Assembly: GCA_963822435.1 (NCBI GenBank)
Contig: CAWGHN010000001.1
Span: 372,001 to 436,000 of the forward strand
DNA: 64,000 bases
Direction: 5' to 3'
Source of the DNA: JAUYQR01 sp963822435
Lineage (GTDB): Bacteria; Pseudomonadota; Alphaproteobacteria; Rhodobacterales; Rhodobacteraceae
Part shown: positions 46,625 through 54,659 of the stretch, piece after piece
Layout: each line of letters opens with the position of its first letter
How positions within the stretch are numbered: position 1 is the first letter of the stretch
The notes under the pieces: generated by a model
Database searches by the model: none
What the model was told of the DNA's origin: nothing
What the model saw: only the letters and a program-made list of their open reading frames with translations
Made by a program: the position numbers and the translations under genes

Positions 46625-47694
46625 CAGCCACGCCCCCGCTTGGTTTGGCGCCACTGGTCAAGGACCACGGCGCCGACGATGATCACGCCCTTCACCATTT
46701 CCTGGTAATAGGCGTCGAGTTTAAGGAAGGTGAAGCCCGAGATGATGACGCCGAAGATGAGCGCACCAAGGCAGGTTCCGATGATCGACCCGCGCCCGCC
46801 TTGCAAGCTGACGCCGCCGATCACCGCCATTGCGATGGCGTCCAGTTCATACATCACACCCATGCCGGCCTGCGCCGTCAGGTTCTTCGATGACAGCACG
46901 ACCGCGGCAAGCGCGGCAAGCGCGCCCGCGATGGTGTAGACCAGGACCTTGTGGCCGTCGACGTTGATGCCCGACATCCGCGCCGCAGGCTCGTTCGAGC
47001 CGATGGCGTAGCAATGCTTGCCGTATTTCGTCTGCGTCATGATGAGGTGGAACAGGACCGCGAGCACGATGAAGATCACCACGGGCGTCATGCCCTTGCC
47101 AATGGTGGCGTAGCTTTCGGTGGGAAAGGAGATCGGGTTGCCCTTGGACCACCACTTCGCCGCACCGCGCGCGGCGACCATCATGCCAAGCGTGGCGATG
47201 AAGGGCGGAATCTTGGTGTAGGCGATCAAGAGCCCGTTCACGAGGCCTGCGAACAACCCGCAGGCAAGCCCAACCACCAAGGGCACGATCACCGGCAGGT
47301 CCATCCATTCCGGCCCGAAGATCGCCTTCGGGTTGGGGTTGCCGTTGACGATGGCGACCTGTGCAAAGCTCATCGTCACCATTGCGGTGACGCCGACGAT
47401 GGAGCCTGAGGACAGGTCGATGCCGCCGGTGATGATGACCTGCGTGACACCCAGCGCGATGATCCCGACGATGGCGACCTGCAGGATGATGATCTGCAGC
47501 CGCTGTTCATTGAAGAGCGTGTCCACGTTGTCGCGGGTGTTGAACAGGAAGCTGTCGCCGATGAACAGCCGGCCCAGAACTTCGAAGGCGACGATGATCA
47601 GGACCAGCGCTGCCAGCACATTCAGTTCCGGTGGCCGTGTCCGTTTCTTGGGGTCGAAGGTCAGTCCGCCGATCCCGTGCGAGGTGTTCGCCAT
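46624..47694 (-). CDS. Sugar/inositol ABC importer, permease
   Basis: A 356-residue integral membrane protein of the ribose/galactose permease type (RbsC-like): GVTQVIITGGIDLSSGSIVGV, KIPPFIATLGMMVAARG and AVIGGVSLQGGRGSIIGT. About nine or ten helices. It forms the channel for the substrate captured by the binding protein 70 bases upstream. The ATG at 47694 begins MANTSHGIGG. Confidence 0.92.
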   Translation of the reverse strand: MANTSHGIGGLTFDPKKRTRPPELNVLAALVLIIVAFEVLGRLFIGDSFLFNTRDNVDTLFNEQRLQIIILQVAIVGIIALGVTQVIITGGIDLSSGSIVGVTAMVTMSFAQVAIVNGNPNPKAIFGPEWMDLPVIVPLVVGLACGLFAGLVNGLLIAYTKIPPFIATLGMMVAARGAAKWWSKGNPISFPTESYATIGKGMTPVVIFIVLAVLFHLIMTQTKYGKHCYAIGSNEPAARMSGINVDGHKVLVYTIAGALAALAAVVLSSKNLTAQAGMGVMYELDAIAMAVIGGVSLQGGRGSIIGTCLGALIFGVIISGFTFLKLDAYYQEMVKGVIIVGAVVLDQWRQTKRGRG

Positions 47695-47720
47695 GTCATG
47701 TCCCTTCCGACCTGAGCGCA

Positions 47721-47748
47721 AAGGGGCGGCACCTTGGCGCCGCCCCTT
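47721..47748 (-). terminator. Intercistronic hairpin between binding protein and permease
   Basis: Perfect 10-base arms AAGGGGCGGC (47721-47730) and complement (47739-47748), 8-base loop. Such stems between binding-protein and permease genes commonly stabilise the upstream message and partly stop transcription, giving excess binding protein. Confidence 0.65.
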
Positions 47749-47765
47749 CCGAAGTGAGAGGTGGA

Positions 47766-48707
47766 TCAGTTCTTCGCCAGATAGTCAGCGATGTTGGCCG
47801 GGGTCACCAGTTCGAACGGCACGTAGACCTTCTGTTCGACCGCTTCGCCGGCCGCCAGCTTGACCGCCGCATCGAGCGCGCCGCCGCCCTGGGCTGCCGC
47901 GTTCTGGAACACGGTGATGTCCAGCTCGCCCGCCTGCATCGAGGCCAGCGCGTCTTGCGTCGCGTCGACGCCCGACACGATGACCGACGCCATGTCGATG
48001 CCCGCAGCCTTCATCGCCTGGATCGCGCCCAGCGCCATCTCGTCGTTGTTGGCCAAGACGCCGTCGAACGCGGCGCCGGTGGACAGCCAGTTGGTCATCA
48101 GGCTTTGCGCTTCGTCACGGCTCCAGTTGGCGGTCTGCTGGTCGATGACGTTGACCTTGACCTTGCATTCGCCGGCTTCGATCACGTCGTAGTAGTTCTG
48201 GGTGCGCTGCACGGCGGCCTGGTTCGACAGCTGACCCTGCATGACATAGACGTTGACGTCGGTCTTGCCGGCAGCGGCCCACTGGTTGCACTGCTCGATG
48301 AAGCCCTGGCGGGACGACTCGAATTCGTTCGACGCGACGAAAGCCTGGTTGTCGGGCAGCGTGTCGACGTTGACCGGCTGGCGGTTCACATAGACCAGCG
48401 GCACGTTTGCGGCGGCGGCGGCATCCGACATCGCTTGCGTGGCCGAAGTGTCGACCGGGTTCACGATGATCGCGTCAACGCCCGAGGCGATGAAGTTGTT
48501 GATCTGGTCCAACTGCTTGGCCACGTCGTCCTGCGCGTCTTCGATCTGCACCGACAGGCCTGCCGCATCGGCCTGGGCCTGGATGCCGTTGCGCAGCACG
48601 GTCAGGAAGTTGTCGTCAAACCGCGCCATCGAAACGCCGATACCTTCGGCCATCGCGGTGGTGGTCATCAGCGCCGCAATACCGGCGGCGATCAGGGTCT
48701 TTTTCAT
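47766..48707 (-). CDS. Periplasmic sugar/inositol-binding protein (IbpA/MocB-like)
   Basis: A 313-residue binding protein of the ribose-binding (type I) family with signal peptide MKKTLIAAGIAALMTTTAMAEG. Segments EGIGVSMARFDDNFLTVLRNG and VVDTSATQAMSDAAAAANVPLVYVNRQPV resemble the inositol-binding IbpA of Caulobacter and the rhizopine MocB. Substrate is inferred from the neighbours (inositol dehydrogenase, isomerase); no residue-level proof is possible here. A GGGAGGAG ribosome site precedes the ATG. Confidence 0.85.
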   Translation of the reverse strand: MKKTLIAAGIAALMTTTAMAEGIGVSMARFDDNFLTVLRNGIQAQADAAGLSVQIEDAQDDVAKQLDQINNFIASGVDAIIVNPVDTSATQAMSDAAAAANVPLVYVNRQPVNVDTLPDNQAFVASNEFESSRQGFIEQCNQWAAAGKTDVNVYVMQGQLSNQAAVQRTQNYYDVIEAGECKVKVNVIDQQTANWSRDEAQSLMTNWLSTGAAFDGVLANNDEMALGAIQAMKAAGIDMASVIVSGVDATQDALASMQAGELDITVFQNAAAQGGGALDAAVKLAAGEAVEQKVYVPFELVTPANIADYLAKN

Positions 48708-48883
48708 GGTACTCCTCCCAGAGTTTTTTCTGCCGTTGAGCAGGTCAGGTCTACGTCTAGTACGTCTGGCTCGCTGCTATTGCAACGAAATTTGCGATTT
48801 CGCTATTTTCGCAAAACTTGCATGATTCACTTCGTCAGCCGCATTTTCAGGCTGATCCACTTGTTTTGTGCGGTCAACATATT

Positions 48884-48901
48884 TTTGCAACCGGTTGCAA
48901 A
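48884..48901. promoter_or_regulatory. Operator candidate upstream of the binding-protein gene
   Basis: A perfect 18-base palindrome, TTTGCAACCGGTTGCAAA, with the central CG typical of LacI-family sites. It lies 177 bases upstream of the binding-protein ATG and just past the isomerase stop. A half-site TTGCAACG recurs at 48780-48787, and the stretch 48786-48815 holds further overlapping inverted repeats (CGAAAT/ATTTCG, TTTGCGA/TCGCAAA). Confidence 0.6.
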
Positions 48902-48919
48902 TGCGGGGCGCGTCCGTCA

Positions 48920-49723
48920 TCACGCCGCCGCCACAAGATGGGCCATGCTGTCACGCAGCGCACTGGCCGGGGTCGCCAGATCATGCACCGATGGCGCAAA
49001 ACACTCGAACGACACCGGGCCGCGATACCCCGCCGCCTGCAGCGCGCGAATTTGCGCCACGTTGCCAAGCACATCGCCAGCGTCCACCAGCACGCGGTGC
49101 GCGTCGGTCATCTGGCCGGTGGAGAGGCCCTTTTCCACGACGCCCGAGATGTGGACGATGCCGGTATGGTCTGGAAAGATCGGCCCACCGCCTGCCAGCG
49201 TGTGGTGGAACGTGTCATGCACCAGCTTGAACCGCCCCGTCGCATTCAGCGCCTCGAACGCATCGACCGCTTCGGATTTGTAGCGCAGCGCGCAGATCTC
49301 GAAGCCGAGGGGTTCGACCATGCCGACAAGGTCGTGGTCTTCCAGCATCGGCTTCAGCGCCTTGAGCGCAACCCGCAGCGCGGCCTGACGTTCACCGTTG
49401 CCGGTGCCAAGGTTGTCGTTGCGCGGGATCAGGCTGACCGCTTCGGCACCCGCAGCCTTGGCGATCCGCATCAGCGCCAGCGCCTCGGCGGCCTTGTCTT
49501 CGGACCAGTCGTTGAAGCGCTTGACCTCGGCGACCGCCAGCAAGCGCAGGGTGCGTGACCGCGCCAGATCACCGGCGGCTTCGGGGCTCATCCCGTCGAA
49601 CAAGGGTTGCGGCAGGTCGTTCCTGACCTCGATGCCGACGCAGCCAAGGTTGGCGGCAAGATCGACAAGCGCGGCATACGAGAGCTTCGCCACGGTCATG
49701 TGGTTCAGCGCAAACAAAATCAT
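48920..49723 (-). CDS. TIM-barrel sugar phosphate isomerase/epimerase (IolI/MocC-like)
   Basis: A 267-residue AP-endonuclease-2-type TIM barrel. Metal-binding acidic/His residues fall in MVEPLGFE, HDTFHHTLAG, HISGV and FECFAPS. Members near inositol genes act as inosose isomerases or dehydratases (IolI, IolE, MocC). Start at MILFALNHMTVAK (49723). It shares the strand with the regulator upstream and lies before the transporter operon. Confidence 0.8.
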   Translation of the reverse strand: MILFALNHMTVAKLSYAALVDLAANLGCVGIEVRNDLPQPLFDGMSPEAAGDLARSRTLRLLAVAEVKRFNDWSEDKAAEALALMRIAKAAGAEAVSLIPRNDNLGTGNGERQAALRVALKALKPMLEDHDLVGMVEPLGFEICALRYKSEAVDAFEALNATGRFKLVHDTFHHTLAGGGPIFPDHTGIVHISGVVEKGLSTGQMTDAHRVLVDAGDVLGNVAQIRALQAAGYRGPVSFECFAPSVHDLATPASALRDSMAHLVAAA

Positions 49724-49807
49724 GGGCAAGGCCCCCCCGGCCGGTATTGGTTGCGGCGGACCGTGGGCCGAGTCGCCCATTCGCGTCAATGGAGGGGGAT
49801 GCGGTTT

Positions 49808-49823
49808 TCGTCAGAACTGACGA
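49808..49823. promoter_or_regulatory. Operator candidate A (TGACGA half-sites), upstream of the isomerase
   Basis: TCGTCAG AA CTGACGA: a perfect 7+2+7 inverted repeat 85 bases upstream of the isomerase start. A further half-site TTTTCGTCAG lies at 49846-49855, four helical turns away, overlapping the regulator stop codon. The same half-site recurs upstream of the regulator. Confidence 0.6.
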
Positions 49824-49851
49824 TAAACTTGCCCAAGCTGATGTGTTTTCG

Positions 49852-50883
49852 TCAGACTGATTCCGGCAGATAGAGGTCAGGTTGCAGGAAATGCTGGCCC
49901 GAAACCGAGGGCACCCCGTTCTGCACCGCATCCGACGCAAGCGCGATCAGATCGGCGCACAGCCGCTGCAAGGGCGTGGCGATCACCATCGTCACCTCGT
50001 GCGAGATCAGCGCAGAGCGGCTTTCAGGGGTCAATTCGTTGACAATGAGCGCCACCTCGCCGGCGCTGCGCACCTCGCGCAGGGCGGCGATGGCCCCTTC
50101 CATCCCGCCCCCCGCGCAATAGATGCCGCGCAGGTCGGGATGCCGCCCCAACAGGTCCAGCGTCGCCTCGTAGGTCAATTGCCGGGTTTCCAGGTTGACC
50201 AGCGTGTCCAGCACATGAAACTGCGACGCATATTCGCGAAAATAGCTGCGAAACCCGGTTTCGCGCAGTTCATGGCCGTGCCAGCGGTAGCCACCGACGA
50301 ACACGGCAATCTTTCCCGGCTGGTTCGCGCATTGCGAAATCATGTGCGCGGCGATCCTGCCGACCTTCAGGTTATTGAGACCAAGGTAGTTTTGCCGCAC
50401 GCCTTGGGCGAAATCATTGAGCAGCGCAAAGCAGGGGATGCCGCTCGCGTTCATCCGCACCACGGCATCGGTGACCTCGGGATGGGTCACGGCGGTTGCG
50501 GCCACGGCGTCCGCCCGGCCCGCCATCGCGTCGATCAGGCTGGCGAAATCGCCGGGGGACTGCGAGGCCGCAAACTCCACCTGCACCGACACCCGCACGC
50601 CTGCAACCGCAGCGGCGGAGCGTTCCAGTTCGGACTTGAACTGCTGGTAGAAGGATTGGCGTTCCTTGTGCAGCACGACGCCCAGCCTCAGGCGCGGAAG
50701 ATCGGCCTGCACCCGCTGCCCGATCAGGGGTGCCGCGTGGTAGCCAACCGCGCGCGCCGCATCATAGACCCGGCGCGCGGTTTCTTCGCGCACCCGTTCG
50801 CGCCCGTTCAGCACCCGGTCCACCGTGGCGGGCGACAGACCCGCTTCGCGCGCAACGTCGTGGATCGTGGGGCGACGGCTCAT
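49852..50883 (-). CDS. LacI-family transcriptional regulator
   Basis: A 343-residue repressor: N-terminal helix-turn-helix (TIHDVAREAGLSPATVDRVLNG, about 5-26), hinge, and a periplasmic-binding-protein-like sensor domain (about 60-340). The sub-pattern SPATVDRVLNG occurs in sugar/polyol regulators. Its position between the isomerase and the divergent oxygenase operon, and shared TGACGA half-sites on both sides, make it the likely local regulator responding to a cyclitol-type ligand. Start MSRRPTIHDVAREAG at 50883. Confidence 0.9.
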   Translation of the reverse strand: MSRRPTIHDVAREAGLSPATVDRVLNGRERVREETARRVYDAARAVGYHAAPLIGQRVQADLPRLRLGVVLHKERQSFYQQFKSELERSAAAVAGVRVSVQVEFAASQSPGDFASLIDAMAGRADAVAATAVTHPEVTDAVVRMNASGIPCFALLNDFAQGVRQNYLGLNNLKVGRIAAHMISQCANQPGKIAVFVGGYRWHGHELRETGFRSYFREYASQFHVLDTLVNLETRQLTYEATLDLLGRHPDLRGIYCAGGGMEGAIAALREVRSAGEVALIVNELTPESRSALISHEVTMVIATPLQRLCADLIALASDAVQNGVPSVSGQHFLQPDLYLPESV

Positions 50884-50896
50884 GCTGACCTCGATT

Positions 50897-50954
50897 TGAC
50901 GAATTTTCGTCTTTTGACGAGTTACTCTTGATGCCTTCTGACGAAATTTGCAAG
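50897..50954. promoter_or_regulatory. Operator candidates B between regulator and oxygenase operon
   Basis: GACGAA TT TTCGTC is a perfect 14-base palindrome at 50898-50911. It is followed by TTTTGACGAG (50912-50921) and TGACGAAATTTGCA (50939 onward), giving four copies of the TGACGA half-site in the divergent gap. They lie 14 bases from the regulator start and about 100 bases from the oxygenase start, consistent with autoregulation and divergent control. Confidence 0.6.
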
Positions 50955-51055
50955 GTTCCCCTTGGTCTGATCCGCCGCTTCGGTCTATTCCCCTTGGACG
51001 CAGCTTGCACCCGAATGGTGCAGGCGGCAGAACCAGAGGCAGCGGAGGTATCGGC

Positions 51056-52168
51056 ATGGCCAGGCGCGACTACAGTCTTCACGGGCCGGATGCACGGCGT
51101 GCGGTGGAAACCGGTCTTGCAGCCGCCGAGTGGTATCATACCGAGGTGCCGCGCAAGGTGATGAAAGACCTGATGCAGCGCAGCGACGTGCCGGCGATCC
51201 GCGATACGATGATCCTGTATGGCGGCATGATCGTGTTCGCGGGTCTTGGCATCGCGCTGTGGCCTACCTTGTGGTCGGCGCCGTTCTGGCTGGCCTACGG
51301 GGTGCTTTACGGCAGCGCGTCGGATTCGCGCTGGCATGAGTGTGGTCACGGCACCGCGTTCAAGACGAAGTGGATGAACGACGTCGTCTACCAGATCGCG
51401 TCCTTCATGATCATGCGCAACGCGGCGACCTGGCGCTGGAGCCATGCGCGCCACCACACTGACACCTACATCGTCGGCCGCGACCCCGAGATTGCGGTGA
51501 TGCGCCCGCCAGAGCTGGCGAAGGTGATCCTGAACTTCTTTGGCATCATTGATGTGATCAGGTTCTTCCCGACCCTTGTTTACAACGCGGCCTTCGGGCC
51601 GACCGCCGACGAACGCACCTTCGTGCCGCAAAGCGAATGGGGCCGGGTGCGGCGCGTGGCGCTGGTGCATCTGTCGATCTATGTGGCGACCGTCGCGCTT
51701 GCGGTCTGGCTACAGTCGGTCCTGCCGCTGATGGTGATCGGCCTGCCAAGGCTTTACGGCGCGTGGCATCATGTGATGACGGGGCTGTTGCAACACGGCG
51801 GGTTGGCCGACAACGTCATCGACCACCGGTTGAACAGCCGCACGGTTCTGATGAACCCGATCAGCCGGTTCATCTATTGGAACATGAACTACCATGTCGA
51901 ACACCATATGTTCCCGATGGTGCCCTATCACGCCCTGCCCCGGCTGCATGACACCATCCAGCACGACCTGCCCGCGCCAAACCTTTCAATCGCGGAAGGG
52001 TTCCGCGAGATGTGGCCCGCATTTCGTCGCCAGCTTGCTTACGAGGATTTCTTTGTGAAGCGCCGCCTGCCACCCACCGCCAAGCCCTACCGCGAAGATC
52101 TGCACCAGATCTCGCCCGGCACTCTGACTCCTGCCGCCCCGCCTGCAAACGCAATCCCCGCTGAATGA
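51056..52168 (+). CDS. Membrane di-iron oxygenase/fatty acid desaturase family (MocD-like)
   Basis: A 370-residue integral membrane protein with three histidine boxes: HECGH (94-98), HARHH (130-134) and HVEHH (280-284 with His280), plus His247 in the LLQHGG segment, the di-iron pattern of desaturases and alkane/xylene-type hydroxylases. Next to a Rieske ferredoxin and inositol genes it matches MocD, the oxygenase proposed to demethylate the rhizopine 3-O-methyl-scyllo-inosamine. A GGAGG ribosome site precedes the ATG. A lipid desaturase role is possible but less consistent with context. Confidence 0.85.
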   Translation: MARRDYSLHGPDARRAVETGLAAAEWYHTEVPRKVMKDLMQRSDVPAIRDTMILYGGMIVFAGLGIALWPTLWSAPFWLAYGVLYGSASDSRWHECGHGTAFKTKWMNDVVYQIASFMIMRNAATWRWSHARHHTDTYIVGRDPEIAVMRPPELAKVILNFFGIIDVIRFFPTLVYNAAFGPTADERTFVPQSEWGRVRRVALVHLSIYVATVALAVWLQSVLPLMVIGLPRLYGAWHHVMTGLLQHGGLADNVIDHRLNSRTVLMNPISRFIYWNMNYHVEHHMFPMVPYHALPRLHDTIQHDLPAPNLSIAEGFREMWPAFRRQLAYEDFFVKRRLPPTAKPYREDLHQISPGTLTPAAPPANAIPAE

Positions 52169-52175
52169 GGACCAA

Positions 52176-52487
52176 ATGCCCTGGATCAACGCCTGCGCCA
52201 CGGACGACATCGACGAAGAGGATCTGATCCGCTTTGACCACGGCTCGCAGACCTTTGCGATCTACCACTCGCCGGAGGGGGATTTCTACGCCACCGCCGG
52301 GCGCTGCACGCATGAGGAGGTGCATCTGTGCGACGGGCTGGTGATGGGTCATATGATCGAGTGCCCCAAGCACAACGGCCAGTTCGATTACCGCACCGGC
52401 GAGGCCAAGCGCGCGCCGGTCTGCGTCAATCTGCGAACCTTTCCGGTGAAGGTCGAGGCTGGCCGCGTCTTCATCGACATCGCCTGA
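52176..52487 (+). CDS. Rieske-type 2Fe-2S ferredoxin (MocE family)
   Basis: A 103-residue stand-alone Rieske protein with ligands Cys44-x-His46 (CTH) and Cys63-xx-His66 (CPKH), electron donor to oxygenases. It starts 7 bases after the oxygenase stop with a GAGGA ribosome site overlapping it, so both are made together. The reductase that would feed it (MocF) is not in this cluster. Confidence 0.88.
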   Translation: MPWINACATDDIDEEDLIRFDHGSQTFAIYHSPEGDFYATAGRCTHEEVHLCDGLVMGHMIECPKHNGQFDYRTGEAKRAPVCVNLRTFPVKVEAGRVFIDIA

Positions 52488-52503
52488 CCGAAAAGGAAAG
52501 CAG

Positions 52504-53301
52504 ATGCGCACCCGCAGGATGACCATCGCCGATTTGCGCGCGGCCAAGGGCCAACGCGCCCTGACCATGCTTTACGTCGAAACGCCGGACGAGGCGGCGG
52601 CGGCGGCAGCGGCGGGGGTGGATATCCTGTCGATCATCGCCCCGGTCTGGACTGACACGATGCGCGAGGCGGCGGGCGACTGCTTTGTGCAGGTGGGGCT
52701 GCTGTATGGCGGCCCCATCTCGACCGATGATTACCTGCGCGCGGGCTTTGCCGCGCTGAAGACCGGGGGCGATGCGTTCTATTGCAGCGCCGCTTTGGAA
52801 ACCGTGCGCCGGATGGCGGCGGAAGGTCTGCCGGTGGTCGGTCATGTCGGTCTTGTGCCGCACAAGGCCACATGGACCGGCGGTTTCAAGGCGGTTGGCA
52901 AGACCGCGGCAAGTGCGCTGTCGGTCTGGCGCGCGATGTCGGACCTGGAGGCGGCGGGCGCTGTCGCGGTGGAGTTGGAGGTGGTGCCGGCGCGTGTTGG
53001 CGCGGAACTGAGCCGCCGGTCATCGTTGGTGACATTCGGCATGGGTGCGGGGTCTGGCACCGACGCGCAATACCTGTTCGCCGAAGACGTGCTTGGCTGC
53101 ACCCGTGGCCACCGCCCGCGCCATGCCAGGACCTATCGCAACTTCGCCGCCGAATACGAACGCCTGCAGCAGGAACGCATCGCGGCCTTTGGTGAGTTCG
53201 TGGCCGATGTGAAAGCGGGCCGCTACCCCGGCGCGGAACATGACGTTGCGGTGGACGAGGCGGAGTTTGCGGCCTTTCTGGCGGGTCTTGATCCGGTCTG
53301 A
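52504..53301 (+). CDS. Divergent PanB-fold protein (ketopantoate hydroxymethyltransferase-like) lacking metal ligands
   Basis: A 265-residue TIM-barrel protein. Its second half follows PanB closely: PVVGHVGLVPHKATWTGGF (110-128), the catalytic Glu region VELEVVP (Glu159), and GMGAGSGTDAQYLFAEDVLG (179-198). But the first half has lost the metal-binding motifs: VGDS is replaced by SIIA (43-46), the second Asp and the LEGG Glu are also missing. It is therefore unlikely to be a housekeeping PanB. Co-transcribed with the oxygenase and ferredoxin (17-base gap). Confidence 0.75.
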   Translation: MRTRRMTIADLRAAKGQRALTMLYVETPDEAAAAAAAGVDILSIIAPVWTDTMREAAGDCFVQVGLLYGGPISTDDYLRAGFAALKTGGDAFYCSAALETVRRMAAEGLPVVGHVGLVPHKATWTGGFKAVGKTAASALSVWRAMSDLEAAGAVAVELEVVPARVGAELSRRSSLVTFGMGAGSGTDAQYLFAEDVLGCTRGHRPRHARTYRNFAAEYERLQQERIAAFGEFVADVKAGRYPGAEHDVAVDEAEFAAFLAGLDPV

Positions 53302-53312
53302 GCCAACCCCGT

Positions 53313-54659
53313 TCAGACCGTCACGACCAACCGCGCTGGAAGCGTTATCCGGACCGCAAGCCCGCCAAGCCCGACCGACGTGCCCAAGTCAAGCGAGGCC
53401 CCATAGGCGCGCAACAGATCAATTGCAATGGCCAGACCAAGGCCAGTGCCGGGCTTTGAGGTGTCAAGCCGCCCACCCGAGCGCAGCGCCTCGGCGCGGT
53501 CGGCCTCGGGGATGCCCGCCCCGTCATCCTCGACCCTGATCTCGACCCCGTCGCCCACCCGCCGCGCAGAAAGCGAAATCGAGCGGACGCACCATTTCAG
53601 CGCGTTATCAAGGACATTGCCCAGCACCTCTTCGATATCCTGTGCATCGACCCGGATTGTAAGGCCAGGGTCGCAGACCGTGGCCAGCGATTTGCCATCG
53701 CGCGCGGCCATCGCATTGAACAGCCGCGAAAACCGGTCGATCGAATGGCTGAGGTCGGTGCGGGCGGCGGTGGATTCGCCGGTGTTCGACATCCTGATCC
53801 GTGCCAAAGACCGGCCAAGCTGGGCATCGAGCCGGTCCAGCGCATCAAGCGCCTTTTCGACCTTGGCCCGGTTTTCCCTGAGCGCCATCAACTCGTTGCG
53901 CAGGATGGCGCTTGGGGTTTTCAGCGCATGGGCCAGATCGGCCGCCTGCCGCCGGGCACGCCCGACGATGTCGCGGTTTCGTTCCAGCAGCGAGTTTATA
54001 TCGGCAACCAGCGGGGCCACTTCCTCGGGGTAATCCGCCTCGCTCAGTGCCTCGTCGCGTTCCCAGCGGTTTGCCACGTCCTGACGCAGCTTTTCGATCG
54101 GTCGCAGGATGGCCGCGGTCTGCGCCAGCACGCTGAACAGACCGAGGCCCGCCACCAGCGCAAAGGCCAGCAGAAGGCTGCGCCGCATTTCTTCGCGTTC
54201 AGCGTTCAGGCCGGCGCGGCTTTGCCCCACGGCAACCGTCCAGACGCTGCCATCCTCCAGCGTGATGATCTGGTAGGCCGCGCGCAGCATTTCGCCCTCG
54301 GGGCCAGAGACATTGCCGATCAACAGGCGGTTCGACAGGTCGATCGGCTTTGGCAGGACGCTTTCAAAGAGCGAGGCTGAACTGGTTATCTGCCCGTTCG
54401 GGCCCGTTACCTGCCAATATTTGCCCGAATAGGGCATCTGATATTCGGGATCGAAGATCAACTCGCCAAGCCGCGCCGGATCATCACCGACATTGTTCAG
54501 GGCAGCGACTATGCGGGTGTGGTATTCGGTCAGCGTGGCGTCGAACCGCTCCAGCACCTTGAGGTTGAGGTACGAATACAGAAGGAAGGTGCCGGCGATC
54601 ATCGCAACCAGCGCCGACAGGCTGCCGCTTAGCCACGCCCTTTTGCGCAGCGACAGCAT
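53313..54659 (-). CDS. Sensor histidine kinase
   Basis: A 448-residue inner-membrane kinase: N-terminal helix (about 10-30), a periplasmic sensor of about 130 residues, second helix (about 160-185), HAMP, and HATPase. The phospho-acceptor is His244 in DLAHALKTP; N box NVLDNALKW, G1 DDGAGIP and G2 GTGLGLAIA follow. It overlaps its response regulator by one base (TGATG). The cue is unknown; a PepSY gene upstream suggests envelope sensing. Confidence 0.92.
   Translation of the reverse strand: MLSLRKRAWLSGSLSALVAMIAGTFLLYSYLNLKVLERFDATLTEYHTRIVAALNNVGDDPARLGELIFDPEYQMPYSGKYWQVTGPNGQITSSASLFESVLPKPIDLSNRLLIGNVSGPEGEMLRAAYQIITLEDGSVWTVAVGQSRAGLNAEREEMRRSLLLAFALVAGLGLFSVLAQTAAILRPIEKLRQDVANRWERDEALSEADYPEEVAPLVADINSLLERNRDIVGRARRQAADLAHALKTPSAILRNELMALRENRAKVEKALDALDRLDAQLGRSLARIRMSNTGESTAARTDLSHSIDRFSRLFNAMAARDGKSLATVCDPGLTIRVDAQDIEEVLGNVLDNALKWCVRSISLSARRVGDGVEIRVEDDGAGIPEADRAEALRSGGRLDTSKPGTGLGLAIAIDLLRAYGASLDLGTSVGLGGLAVRITLPARLVVTV

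Noticed and set aside
51056..52168. Assigning a membrane lipid desaturase role to the three-His-box protein
   Set aside because: Its immediate partner is a Rieske ferredoxin and its neighbours are cyclitol genes, which favours a MocD-like oxygenase; the lipid role stays possible but unsupported.
52504..53301. Calling the PanB-like gene panB
   Set aside because: Three of the metal-binding motifs of PanB are replaced, so a pantothenate role is not supported.
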